DNA from: DATFJT01 sp965230755
Lineage (GTDB): Bacteria; Bacteroidota; Bacteroidia; Chitinophagales; Saprospiraceae
Direction: 5' to 3'
Assembly (NCBI GenBank): GCA_965230755.1
Contig: CBDDLT010000003.1
Location: forward strand, 186,001-250,000
DNA length: 64,000 bases
The first letter of the stretch is position 1, and each line of letters starts with the position of its first letter. A program made the translations under genes and the position numbers. Below the pieces are notes generated by a model. That model was not told the origin of the DNA and did no database searches. It worked only from the letters and a program-made list of their open reading frames with translations. Positions 8,643 to 17,555 of the stretch are shown in pieces.

Positions 8643-9854
8643 ATGGGTAACGAATGGAATGTAGGGAAAAAAGGATCTAATCTTAAAAAGCTACGACGTG
8701 AAAAAGCAGTTGTGGTGGGCTTGGTTTATAAGCTTCAAACTGAAGAGAAACTGAATGAGTATTTGGATGAACTAGAATTTCTAGCCGATACGGCAGGTGC
8801 TGATGTGGTAAGAAGGTTTGTTCAGAAATTGCCTCACCCTGATCCTGCCATATTTCTTGGACGAGGTAAGCTCGAAGAAATTCAAGTTTTTATAGAAAAT
8901 AACGATGTGGACCTAGTCCTTTTCGATGATGATCTTTCCGGCAAACAAATAAGAAATATTGAAGAAATTCTTAAGCGAAAGATCATTGATAGAAGTTCAT
9001 TGATCCTTGATATTTTTGCGAACCGAGCTCAGACTGCTCAAGCGAAAACGCAGGTAGAATTGGCTCAAATGCAATACCTTCTTCCCAGGCTTAGAGGATT
9101 GTGGACGCACTTGGAAAGACAGAGAGGGGGTATTGGGATGAGAGGACCCGGAGAGAAAGAAATAGAGACGGATAGGCGGATAGTTAGAGATAGCATTTCC
9201 AAGTTAAAAAAGAAATTGGAAAAAATCGATCAACAAAATCTAACTCAGCGAAAGAACAGAGGAGAATACATTCGAGTTTCCTTAGTGGGATATACCAACG
9301 TTGGAAAGTCTACTCTAATGAATCTCCTTAGTAAAAGTGATGTCTTTGCTGAAGATAAGCTCTTTGCTACCCTTGATACCAAGGTCAAAAAAGTAGTCTT
9401 TGGTCGAATGCCATTCTTACTTTCTGATACCGTCGGATTTATCCGAAAATTGCCCACTCATCTTATCGAATCATTTAAATCCACCTTGGATGAGGTAAGA
9501 GAGAGCGACATTTTAGTGCACGTAGTCGACATCAGTCATCCTCAATACGAAGACCACATACTTTCCGTAAATCAGACTCTGAAAGATCTCTCAGCCGATA
9601 ATAAGCCTACGATCATGATCGGAAATAAATTGGATCGATTTAGAGAAATAGAATATGATGACTTTTTGGATGAAGAAGTAAAAGCTCAAATAGAAAAATC
9701 AGTACTCAATAAGATGAAGACCGAATATCACGAGGATAGTCTTTTGATCTCGGCAATAAGCAAAGAGAACATCGAGGAGTTTAGAGCGCTACTCGAGAAA
9801 AGAATCTCTGAAGCCTATCATAGAAGATATCCATACAAGGCAAAGTATTGGTAA
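8643..9854 (+). CDS. hflX: GTPase HflX
   Basis: Ribosome-associated GTPase that splits stalled or heat-damaged ribosomes. Its N-terminal HflX domain contains the signature RGGIGMRGPGEKEIETDRR (about residues 160-179), followed by a short coiled coil and a G domain with P-loop GYTNVGKS (216-223), DTVGF (G3) and GNKLD (G4). Length, 403 aa, is normal. It begins 10 bases after the EnvC-like gene and is the last gene of this rightward run. Confidence 0.96.
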   Translation: MGNEWNVGKKGSNLKKLRREKAVVVGLVYKLQTEEKLNEYLDELEFLADTAGADVVRRFVQKLPHPDPAIFLGRGKLEEIQVFIENNDVDLVLFDDDLSGKQIRNIEEILKRKIIDRSSLILDIFANRAQTAQAKTQVELAQMQYLLPRLRGLWTHLERQRGGIGMRGPGEKEIETDRRIVRDSISKLKKKLEKIDQQNLTQRKNRGEYIRVSLVGYTNVGKSTLMNLLSKSDVFAEDKLFATLDTKVKKVVFGRMPFLLSDTVGFIRKLPTHLIESFKSTLDEVRESDILVHVVDISHPQYEDHILSVNQTLKDLSADNKPTIMIGNKLDRFREIEYDDFLDEEVKAQIEKSVLNKMKTEYHEDSLLISAISKENIEEFRALLEKRISEAYHRRYPYKAKYW

Positions 9855-9857
9855 ATT

Positions 9858-9895
9858 GTAATTAAAAATTAAAAAATGAATAATTAATAATTGGG
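9858..9895. repeat. AT-rich intergenic repeat, copy 1
   Basis: Downstream of hflX the sequence contains AAAAATGAATAATTA (9872-9886) amid overlapping ATTAAAAATT and TTAATAATT units. The 14-base core AAAAATGAATAATT recurs at 54627-54640 after the Ppx gene, and AATGAATAATT recurs at 26365-26375. In all three cases it lies at or just beyond a gene end. Its function is unknown. Confidence 0.4.
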
Positions 9896-10004
9896 GTAGG
9901 ATGAGGTGATCTTCAGTTATTGGCGAACACAACTATCTTGAGTACAAATTTCTTTAGATTTAAATACATTTTTTGGGTATTATTACTCTCTAATTTTACT
10001 GTAG

Positions 10005-11114
10005 ATGAAGCATTCCATTTTAAAGAATTACGCGCAGTTACTCTGCAACTATTGCCTGGATTTGAAGAAGGGTGAAAAGTTATATGTAAAATCCTCCACC
10101 CTTGCTGAACCTCTGGTAAGAGAGGTATATCGGGAGGCTGTTAAAAAAGGAGTTCATGTGGAATACTCTCTGGATTTCAGAGGAATGAGCAGCATTTTTT
10201 ATCGATATGCTGACGATGATCAATTGACTTATGTCAATGTTCTGGCCAAGGAGGCCATGACAAACTTCGATGCTTATTTATACATTCGAGCTCCTTATAA
10301 CCTACGAGAAGGTCAAAATATTGATCCGGCAAAAATGGCTAAAAAACAAGAAGCTGCTTCCAAAATGAATAAACTCTACTTTGAAAGAACAGCATCTGGT
10401 GAAATGCGCAGATCACTTTGCCAATACCCTACCCTGGCGAATGCTCAGGAAGCAGGTATGACCATGGAAGAGTACAGTGATTTTGTATATAGGGCTTGTA
10501 AGCTCAATACAGAAAACCCACAAAAAGCTTGGGAAGAACTGGGTAGAAAACAACAGGCGATAGTTGATTTTCTTAACAAGTGCAAGCATATTAGATATGT
10601 CAGTGAAAATACCGATATCGAGTTTTCCACTGAAGGAAGAACGTGGATCAACTCAGATGGAAAGTCCAATATGCCCAGCGGCGAAGTGTTTACTGCTCCG
10701 GTAGAAGACAGCGTCAATGGAACGATAGAATTCAGTTACCCATCTATTTACAGAGGTCAATCCGTAGAGAAAGTAAGACTATGGGTAAAAGACGGATATA
10801 TCGAGAAATGGGAAGCCGACCAAGGCAAGGAACTTCTGGATAAAGTCTTTTTAGCGAAGGGGAGTAGAAGGTTTGGAGAGGCTGCCATTGGGACCAACTA
10901 CGACATACAGAAAATCACCAAGAATATATTATTCGATGAAAAAATTGGAGGTTCGATCCATATGGCTGTCGGGCAGAGTTATAAACAATGCGGAGGGAAG
11001 AATGAATCACCCATTCATTGGGACATGATTACTGATATGAAAAAAAGTGGTGCCATATATGCAGATGGAGAACAAATCTACGAAAATGGACGTTTTTTAA
11101 TTGGACTTGAATGA
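10005..11114 (+). CDS. M29-family metal-dependent aminopeptidase
   Basis: Cytosolic aminopeptidase of the AmpS/PepS/AmpT type, releasing N-terminal residues from peptides. Family metal ligands are recognisable: the Glu in MPSGEVFTAP, the His in SIHMAVGQSY and the HWDM motif near the C-terminus. Length, 369 aa, is typical for M29. There is no signal peptide. It stands alone between hflX and the TonB-like gene, with a long-loop terminator-like repeat after it. Confidence 0.9.
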   Translation: MKHSILKNYAQLLCNYCLDLKKGEKLYVKSSTLAEPLVREVYREAVKKGVHVEYSLDFRGMSSIFYRYADDDQLTYVNVLAKEAMTNFDAYLYIRAPYNLREGQNIDPAKMAKKQEAASKMNKLYFERTASGEMRRSLCQYPTLANAQEAGMTMEEYSDFVYRACKLNTENPQKAWEELGRKQQAIVDFLNKCKHIRYVSENTDIEFSTEGRTWINSDGKSNMPSGEVFTAPVEDSVNGTIEFSYPSIYRGQSVEKVRLWVKDGYIEKWEADQGKELLDKVFLAKGSRRFGEAAIGTNYDIQKITKNILFDEKIGGSIHMAVGQSYKQCGGKNESPIHWDMITDMKKSGAIYADGEQIYENGRFLIGLE

Positions 11115-11137
11115 TGAACTTAATCGTAAAATATAAG

Positions 11138-11210
11138 ACGAAGTGATTCCTTACTTTCTAAGTAACCCACCTATTTAGAATAAGAATGTTTTTGGGATTA
11201 CTTCGTTTTT
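11138..11210 (+). terminator. Long-loop inverted repeat after the M29 gene
   Basis: ACGAAGTGATTCC pairs with GGGATTACTTCGT over 13 positions, two of them G-U, and is followed by TTTTT. The loop is long (about 43 bases) but contains a small inner stem, TTACT/AGTAA. It fits the position of a terminator for the aminopeptidase gene. Confidence 0.5.
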
Positions 11211-11233
11211 AAAATTTTGAAAATATATAGTGA

Positions 11234-11761
11234 ATGAAAAACTTTAAACTCTTAACCGTACTGGCATTATCCCTCTCTTTTCTGATGGCTTCCGGTCAGT
11301 CAGAATCTGCCGATACCACATACAGCTTTATTCATGTGGATGTTCCCGCCCTATTTCCTGGATGTGAAAACCTAAAGGGTGTTGAACAACGGATTTGTTC
11401 CAATGAGACATTGGATGCATATATTGAAAACATCAAGGAGTATCCCAAAGAAGCCACTAGAAGAGGAACTAAGGGAAAGTGTGTGATTGAGTATACCGTG
11501 ACTGCCGATGGAGAGATGAAGGATATAGAATTGACCAGAGATATTGGCGATGGATGTGGTGAGGAAGCGCTTAGAATCTTTAATAAAATGAAAGAAGATC
11601 GAATCAAATGGCTCCCCGGGACAAAAGAAGGAGAGAATGTGAGTGTTAGAATGAAAACTGTCGTTAGTTTTTTCCCCGGACATCGAGGCGTATTTACACC
11701 TATGGAAAATAAGCGAAAACAAGAAGCTAAGGCTTTTGGAAATATTCGAACAGATCGATAA
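11234..11761 (+). CDS. Secreted TonB C-terminal-like protein
   Basis: The 175-aa product has a signal peptide (VLALSLSFLMASG) and then a single TonB C-terminal-type domain with the usual Bacteroidota landmarks: PGCENL and ICS cysteines, YPKEATRRGTKGKCVIEYTV, DGEMKDIEL, CGEEALRIFNKM, WLPGTKEG and a final VSF strand. There is no N-terminal anchor helix with proline-rich spacer, so it is not a classical energy transducer and probably acts as a soluble periplasmic protein. Substrate or partner is unknown. Confidence 0.8.
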   Translation: MKNFKLLTVLALSLSFLMASGQSESADTTYSFIHVDVPALFPGCENLKGVEQRICSNETLDAYIENIKEYPKEATRRGTKGKCVIEYTVTADGEMKDIELTRDIGDGCGEEALRIFNKMKEDRIKWLPGTKEGENVSVRMKTVVSFFPGHRGVFTPMENKRKQEAKAFGNIRTDR

Positions 11762-11770
11762 TTGGCAAGA

Positions 11771-12301
11771 ATGCAAGTTAGAGAAGGAGGCTTATCCGAT
11801 ATAGAATTCATGATGGACTACTGGTTCGGACTGGATGAGGAGAAACTTCGAAGAATGGGAGCCGATATATCTAAGCTTCCCAGTCGAGAAGAATTTTCCG
11901 AAAGGATCGCCCATCAAATGCAACTCTCCTATCCGGAAAAAAAGGCCTATGTTCTCATAGCAGAAGTAGATGGAAAACCAGTTGGTCATTGCAATCTGAA
12001 TCCGATGAATTTTGGAGAACAAGCCAATATGCACTTGCATATATGGAATCCTTCTTCCCGAATGAAAGGTTACGGCCGAGAAATGGTGAACCAATCTCTA
12101 GATTTCTTCTTCAATAAAATCGAACTACAGGAATTGCTGTGTGAACCCTACGCAGAAAATCCCGGACCAAATAAGACATTGGCAAAGCTTGGATTCAGTT
12201 GGATTAAGAAATATACTACCATACCGGGGTCGATCAACTTCGAGCAAGAAGTGAATCAATGGAAGATGAGCTTATCTGATTATAAAAACAGGAATAAATG
12301 A
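11771..12301 (+). CDS. GNAT-family N-acetyltransferase
   Basis: Acyl-CoA-dependent N-acetyltransferase fold of about 177 aa. The central acceptor strand (VLIAEVDGKPVGHCNLN), the acetyl-CoA loop (RMKGYGREMV, the R/Q-x-x-G-x-G/A motif) and the C-terminal LAKLGF segment are visible. A TTG at 11762 is an alternative start nine bases upstream, directly after the preceding stop; the ATG at 11771 is preferred. The gene overlaps the next GNAT gene at its stop (ATGA). Substrate unknown. Confidence 0.83.
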   Translation: MQVREGGLSDIEFMMDYWFGLDEEKLRRMGADISKLPSREEFSERIAHQMQLSYPEKKAYVLIAEVDGKPVGHCNLNPMNFGEQANMHLHIWNPSSRMKGYGREMVNQSLDFFFNKIELQELLCEPYAENPGPNKTLAKLGFSWIKKYTTIPGSINFEQEVNQWKMSLSDYKNRNK

Positions 12302-12822
12302 ATTATTGTCCTTGGTGCTTAGAGACAGAAAGATTGCTAATTCGACCCATGTATCCTACCGATGCTTCTTTTTATATTGAACTGGTCAATACGCCTAAGT
12401 TTATTGAAAACATAGGAGAGAGAAATATTCATACTCCGGAAGCTGCTAAAAAGCATATTGAAGAAAAAATGCTCTCACAACTCAGAAGAACAGGCTATTC
12501 TAACTATAGTCTTATTAGAAAATCTGATGGAAAAATAGTCGGAGTTGCGGGCATCTTTAATCGAGATGGACTGGATGAATGCGATCTGGGATTTGGCCTA
12601 TTACCAGAATTCGAGAGGCAAGGATATGCTTATGAGGGATCATCAAAGGTGTTGTCCATGGCTTTTGAGCACTACGAACTGCCTTCTTTGAGCGCCATTA
12701 CAATTGAGAAGAATAAATCCTCTCGAAATTTATTGGAAAAGTTAGGCTTTCATTTTCAAGAGATTATTCGACTTCCCAATGACCCGGAAGATCTGATGCT
12801 TTACAGAATTTTTAATACTTAA
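12298..12822 (+). CDS. GNAT-family acetyltransferase (RimJ/RimL-like)
   Basis: The 174-aa protein starts with the RimJ/RimL-type opening LETERLLIRPM and contains IVGVAGIFNRDG, the acetyl-CoA-binding FERQGYAYEGS loop and the NKSSRNLLEKLGF segment. Relatives acetylate protein N-termini or small amines; this substrate is unknown. Its start overlaps the stop of the preceding GNAT gene, so the two are probably translated together although they are not close in sequence. Confidence 0.88.
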   Translation: MNYCPWCLETERLLIRPMYPTDASFYIELVNTPKFIENIGERNIHTPEAAKKHIEEKMLSQLRRTGYSNYSLIRKSDGKIVGVAGIFNRDGLDECDLGFGLLPEFERQGYAYEGSSKVLSMAFEHYELPSLSAITIEKNKSSRNLLEKLGFHFQEIIRLPNDPEDLMLYRIFNT

Positions 12823-12854
12823 TCCTTCTAATTTTCAGGTACTAGACTTATCCT

Positions 12855-12862
12855 TATATTTG
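12855..12862 (+). promoter_or_regulatory. Putative promoter -7 element for the MBOAT gene
   Basis: TATATTTG fits TAnnTTTG and ends 34 bases before the MBOAT start. A TTTT at 12832-12835 stands 19 bases upstream where TTTG would be expected, giving a partial -33 match. Confidence 0.45.
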
Positions 12863-12896
12863 CGGCGGTTCATCTCAGAAAGAGTTCGTGTAGCAT

Positions 12897-14384
12897 ATGA
12901 TTTTTAATTCTTTGGACTTTGCCATCTTCTTGCCTATCGTATTTACGATATACTGGCTATTGAATGGGCAAAAACTAAGGATTCAGAATTTATTTCTACT
13001 CATTGCCAGCTATTTCTTCTATGCATGGTGGGATTGGCGATTTCTCTTCCTCATCTTTGCTAGTTCATTCGTGGATTTTATTGCGGGTCAAAGGATTTAT
13101 GCCAGCGATTCGAAAAAAACCAAAAAGAGATATCTGTATCTGAGCTTGGGCGTGAACCTTGGGCTTCTTGGTTTTTTCAAGTACTTCAACTTTTTCATCG
13201 AGAATTTTGTCAATGCTTTTACACTGTTGGGCATGCCCATCGAAATAAGCACTTTGAACATCATTCTGCCGGTGGGAATCAGTTTTTATACCTTCCAGAC
13301 CTTAAGTTACACCATTGATATTTACAAGGATAGAATGACTCCTACCAAGGATCCTATCGCTTTCTTTGGCTACGTTAGCTTCTTTCCTCAACTGGTTGCA
13401 GGTCCAATCGAGAGGGCACAGAAATTGCTTCCACAATTTCTGCATCGCAGAAGCTTTGATCACGATAAGGCGGTAGATGGTATGCGTCAAATGCTTTGGG
13501 GATTGTTCAAAAAAGTAGTTGTTGCCGATAACTGTGCGCCCTACGTTCAGGATATATTCAGCAATGTGGATACATTTCACAGCCCTATTCTTTTCGTTGG
13601 GATGTTTTTATTCATGGGACAGTTATATTGTGATTTCTCTGGGTATTCCGATATAGCCATCGGATGTGCACGACTTTTTGGATTCAATCTCAGTAGAAAC
13701 TTCAATTACCCTGCCTTTTCGACTTCTATACCTGATTTTTGGCAGAAATGGCATATTACCTTGACGAATTGGTTTCGGGATTACGTATACCTCCCCATGA
13801 TCAGTAGGAAGCGATTAATCAATATCCGTAACACGTTTATTCTGTTTTTACTAATTGGATTTTGGCATGGGGCCAAGTGGACTTTCATCGCCTTTGGAGC
13901 CATTAACGCGGTGCTTTTCCTGATCCAAGCAGACTTGATGAGAAGGAAAAGAAAAAAGACCAAAGCGCTACGCAAAAAGGGAAAGAGTTTACCCCCATCA
14001 TCCACCAGTAAATTAATCGGTCAGCTGGATTTATATCGGCGCATTTTAAGCAACTATTTTATATTGATCTGTTTGAGTGTTTTTTTTAGAGCGGAGACCA
14101 TACAAGATGCAGCCATTTATTTATATCGCTTTTTCAATCCCGAAAACTGGTTCACTCTGGACATTATCCCTATCCGAATCTTAAGTGTAAAAATGGTGGT
14201 TATCATTGCCACCTTATTTGGACTTGTGTTCGAATGGTTTCATCAGGACGGAGAACACTCTCTGGAAATGAATAAGAAAATATATAGATATACGGCGGTC
14301 AGATGGATGGTGTATACTTTTCTATTATTGATGATATTCCAGTATCGTGGAGTAGAGTTAGATTTTATTTATTTTCAATTCTAG
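12897..14384 (+). CDS. MBOAT-family membrane O-acyltransferase (AlgI-like)
   Basis: Multi-pass inner-membrane enzyme of 495 aa that moves acyl groups onto exported glycans. AlgI/PatA landmarks are present: the opening IFNSLDFAIFLPIVF, the FFPQLVAGPIERA segment, the QMLWGLFKKVVVAD segment and the active-site His near residue 324 in GFWHGAKWTF. The following gene, four bases downstream, encodes an SGNH-like membrane-anchored protein, the partner arrangement of AlgI-AlgJ/AlgX systems. The acceptor polysaccharide is not evident from neighbours. Confidence 0.93.
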   Translation: MIFNSLDFAIFLPIVFTIYWLLNGQKLRIQNLFLLIASYFFYAWWDWRFLFLIFASSFVDFIAGQRIYASDSKKTKKRYLYLSLGVNLGLLGFFKYFNFFIENFVNAFTLLGMPIEISTLNIILPVGISFYTFQTLSYTIDIYKDRMTPTKDPIAFFGYVSFFPQLVAGPIERAQKLLPQFLHRRSFDHDKAVDGMRQMLWGLFKKVVVADNCAPYVQDIFSNVDTFHSPILFVGMFLFMGQLYCDFSGYSDIAIGCARLFGFNLSRNFNYPAFSTSIPDFWQKWHITLTNWFRDYVYLPMISRKRLINIRNTFILFLLIGFWHGAKWTFIAFGAINAVLFLIQADLMRRKRKKTKALRKKGKSLPPSSTSKLIGQLDLYRRILSNYFILICLSVFFRAETIQDAAIYLYRFFNPENWFTLDIIPIRILSVKMVVIIATLFGLVFEWFHQDGEHSLEMNKKIYRYTAVRWMVYTFLLLMIFQYRGVELDFIYFQF

Positions 14385-14387
14385 TCT

Positions 14388-15269
14388 ATGAGAAGTTTTG
14401 TCTTTAAAATTCTAATCGTCGCTATTCCTTGTCTGGCCTTTTTAGGATGGATAGAATGGAAATTGCGTTCAATACCCAATGACTATACCTATAAAAAAGA
14501 ATATCTCGATACCAGAAGTAATGAAATTGAACACCTCATATTGGGCTCTAGTCTAAGTTGGCGAGGAATCGACCCCGAATTTGTAGGACCCAATACTTAT
14601 AATGCCTCTTTTTCCGGACAGTCTCTGAAGTACGATGCTTACCTATTGTCTCTTTATCAAGACAAGCTTACTTCTCTTAAAGATGTAGTCATTACTATAT
14701 ACTACCCTACTTTCGAATTCGAAAGAAATGAGTTGCTGGGAAATATAGACAAATTCTATTCCGTGTATTTCGATTACGGACCACCAACCGTACTATTTAA
14801 TCTGTACAACGGAACTCAGATCACCAATCAATTGAGAAGATATGGCGAAGACCCACGTGCTTTTATAAAAAGCGATAGCATGGGATTTAGAGGCGAAGTT
14901 GCACCTCTGGTCGGAACCATAGAAGAAAATGCAAAGAAGATGGCCTATTTTCATACAGCGGACTTTCCCGACGTCCGCAAGGTAAATCTTGAACATTTGA
15001 ACAAGATCATCTCCATCTGCAAAAAGTCAGACGCTAATCTTTATTTGGTGATCCATCCCGCTAATGATTATTACAGAAATGGACTAGACGATCTTCAAAC
15101 AAAAAGAATGAGAGATATTTGCTCCAGCGTAGAAGATGAAAATGTTCACGTATTAGACTTATTTGAAAGCTCGGAATTTTCCGTAGAAGACTTTTTCGAT
15201 GGCATCCATCTCAACGAAAATGGCGCTAAAAAATTAAGCCAATTGATCTCCAAAGAACTGAATAAATAA
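14388..15269 (+). CDS. Membrane-anchored SGNH/AlgX-like protein
   Basis: The 293-aa protein has one N-terminal membrane helix (ILIVAIPCLAFLGWI) and a periplasmic domain. LILGSSLSWRG near residue 55 looks like the SGNH block with the nucleophile Ser, and FFDGIHLNENG near the C-terminus matches the Asp-x-x-His block. Together with the upstream MBOAT protein this suggests the two-step exported glycan O-acylation machinery: the membrane enzyme loads an acyl group and the SGNH protein transfers it. The transfer role is inferred from this pairing. Confidence 0.78.
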   Translation: MRSFVFKILIVAIPCLAFLGWIEWKLRSIPNDYTYKKEYLDTRSNEIEHLILGSSLSWRGIDPEFVGPNTYNASFSGQSLKYDAYLLSLYQDKLTSLKDVVITIYYPTFEFERNELLGNIDKFYSVYFDYGPPTVLFNLYNGTQITNQLRRYGEDPRAFIKSDSMGFRGEVAPLVGTIEENAKKMAYFHTADFPDVRKVNLEHLNKIISICKKSDANLYLVIHPANDYYRNGLDDLQTKRMRDICSSVEDENVHVLDLFESSEFSVEDFFDGIHLNENGAKKLSQLISKELNK

Positions 15270-15295
15270 AAAGGAAAACTTAAACACCCAATATC

Positions 15296-15406
15296 CAGGC
15301 CGAGTTAATGCCCCAGAGACGGACTAAACAAAATAGTAGTCAGGCCGAGTTTACTCGCCTAAGGCGAGCGAAGCCAAATTATGGTCAGGCTGAGCGAAGC
15401 CGAAGC
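15296..15406. repeat. Interspersed repeat between convergent genes
   Basis: Three related units stand in tandem: CAGGCCGAGTTAATGCCC, CAGGCCGAGTTTACTCGCC and CAGGCTGAGCGAAGCCGAAG. The middle unit contains the hairpin CTCGCCT-A-AGGCGAG, and GAGCGAAGCC occurs twice. The composition is clearly more GC-rich than the flanks. The last unit resembles the CAGGCTGAGC...GAAGCC elements scattered in Bacteroidota intergenic DNA. It lies between the SGNH-like gene and rnr, where it could also end transcripts from both sides. Confidence 0.7.
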
Positions 15407-17548
15407 CTAGACCACCTCCAACTCAATCTGCCGCCTTTCGATATCTGTATCAGCGATTTTAACCTTTATACTGTCTCCCATTCTCAATTTCCTACCGGTT
15501 GTCAATCCAATTGCTGTGGCACCGGTGCCTCCTAATTCGAATCGCTCTCCAAATTGATCAAAACTGATCAAGCCTTCACTCTTGCTTTTCAGTACTTCTA
15601 CGAAAATTCCCCTTTCGATCATACCACTAATGATACCATCCACTTCCTCACCAATATATCGCTCAGCATATTCTACTTGCTTCAGCTTGATCGACTCTCG
15701 CTCAGCTCGTATAGCCTTTCTCTCCTGACGGGAGATGTGCTCGCACTGCTCCTCGAGTTTCGCTTTGTTTACTCTGAAAATCGTCTCTCCTCTATTGTCG
15801 AATAATATTCTATGCGCAATCACATCCGAGTACCGTCTTATCGGACTGGTAAAATGCGAATAATGACTAAAACCAAGACCATAATGACCGATATTATCAC
15901 TGCTGTATTCGGCCTTGGCCATGGATCGAATGGCCAAGTGAGAGAGGATTTTATAAGCCGGATCCTCTTCAGCGCGTTTCGTTATTGCATTGAAAGAGTT
16001 GGATATTTTTTCGGGGGTACTAACATCTATTTCCATTCCAAGGTCCGCTGCTAATAAAGCAATCTCATATAATTTATCTTCGTCTGGAAGATCATGAACC
16101 CGATAAATGAATGGGATTGCCGGTGCTTCCTTTTTTTCGTTAATGTATAGAGATACCGCCTGGTTGGCCAGGAGCATAAATTCTTCGATGAGCTGATTGG
16201 ACTCCTTCGCCACTTTTACATAGGCATCTATCGGAGCTCCATTCTCATCTATTTCGAATCGTATTTCTTCGCTCGAAAAATTAATACTCCCTTGATTGAA
16301 TCGAGTAGATCTCAACTTGCGAGCAATGGAATTGATGTGCAACATTTCCTTAGACAACTCATCCTCTTTTCCTTCGATCACTTCCTGTGCTTCAGCATAA
16401 TTATACCTCCTATCAGAGTGAATAATAGTTCTTCCTATCCAACGCCCAACTTGTCGATCATTTTTATCGAATTCGAATATGACGGAATACGCCAACTTAT
16501 CTTCATTCGGTCTTAGAGAACACAATTGATTCGAGAGCTTTTCTGGAAGCATAGGTAAGACCCTGTCAACCAAATAAACACTGGTCGATCTTCTAAGGGC
16601 TTCTTTATCGAGTTCCGAATTCGGTTTTACATAATGGCTCACATCTGCAATATGAACCCCTATTTCTACTCCTCCGTTTTCCAATTCCCGATAACTCAAT
16701 GCATCGTCAAAATCCTTCGCATCTTTTGGGTCAATGGTAAAGGTTAATACCTCTCTGATATCCCTGCGTCTTTCGATTTCCTCCTCAGTTATTTCTTCGG
16801 AAATGGCTTCTGATTCTTGAATAACAGCCTTTGGAAAATCCAGATTAAAGCCGTTATTGACAAGTATGGACTTCATCCTTACATCATTATCCGATTCTAC
16901 TCCGAGTCGATCTGTCACGATACCAATAGGACTTTGCCCTTCCTTAGTCGGCCATTTCACCACCTGAATGACTACCATTTCACCGTTTTCGGCATCCAAG
17001 GTATCTCCAGGCTTGATGTATATTTCTAAAGCAGATCTTCTCTGCTCCACAAAGACAATACTGTATTTTTTGAAGTTCGAAATCGCTCCAATAAATACTT
17101 CACTGGAGCGCTCCTTTACCTTGAGCACCTTTCCCTCTGGTCTCCTTCTTCGTCTCGGATAGAAATAAGAGAGCTCTACTAAATCACCATGGAAGGCTCC
17201 ATTTAGATTCTTCGCAGCAACAAATATGTCGTCTTCAATTTCAGCATCTACAATGTAGGCTGATCCCGACAAGGTCATATCTACATATCCTGAGGTTATT
17301 TTATCATTGAAACGATTCCCACTTGACTCCTTGGAATAGTGTTTGAATTTTCCTTTGCCCTGATGTCGAATGATCTTTTGATCCTCTAGAAGGGCTAGAA
17401 CTTTTTTTATTTCTCGTTTTTCGTTGTTGAGTTTTAGTTTCTTTTTGATTTGCCCCGCACTTAACTTCTCTTCGGGGTGTTGAACAAAATATTTTTTTAT
17501 ATATCGGAAGAGTCGTTTAAACCTCCGATTGTTTGAATTTCTTTTCAT
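15407..17548 (-). CDS. rnr: Ribonuclease R
   Basis: Processive 3'-5' exoribonuclease of the RNB family, degrading structured RNA. The 713-aa product has an N-terminal winged-helix part, cold-shock domains, and an RNB core with the catalytic acid cluster in TIDPKDAKDFDDALS (about residues 270-284). The core is also marked by HIADVSHYV, YLVDRVLPMLPE and HYGLGFSHYSHFTSPIRRY. A C-terminal S1 domain starts near GEEVDGIISGMIERG. It follows an unknown 160-aa gene by 7 bases on the same strand. No lysine-rich C-terminal extension is seen. Confidence 0.96.
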   Translation of the reverse strand: MKRNSNNRRFKRLFRYIKKYFVQHPEEKLSAGQIKKKLKLNNEKREIKKVLALLEDQKIIRHQGKGKFKHYSKESSGNRFNDKITSGYVDMTLSGSAYIVDAEIEDDIFVAAKNLNGAFHGDLVELSYFYPRRRRRPEGKVLKVKERSSEVFIGAISNFKKYSIVFVEQRRSALEIYIKPGDTLDAENGEMVVIQVVKWPTKEGQSPIGIVTDRLGVESDNDVRMKSILVNNGFNLDFPKAVIQESEAISEEITEEEIERRRDIREVLTFTIDPKDAKDFDDALSYRELENGGVEIGVHIADVSHYVKPNSELDKEALRRSTSVYLVDRVLPMLPEKLSNQLCSLRPNEDKLAYSVIFEFDKNDRQVGRWIGRTIIHSDRRYNYAEAQEVIEGKEDELSKEMLHINSIARKLRSTRFNQGSINFSSEEIRFEIDENGAPIDAYVKVAKESNQLIEEFMLLANQAVSLYINEKKEAPAIPFIYRVHDLPDEDKLYEIALLAADLGMEIDVSTPEKISNSFNAITKRAEEDPAYKILSHLAIRSMAKAEYSSDNIGHYGLGFSHYSHFTSPIRRYSDVIAHRILFDNRGETIFRVNKAKLEEQCEHISRQERKAIRAERESIKLKQVEYAERYIGEEVDGIISGMIERGIFVEVLKSKSEGLISFDQFGERFELGGTGATAIGLTTGRKLRMGDSIKVKIADTDIERRQIELEVV

Positions 17549-17555
17549 AAATTTT

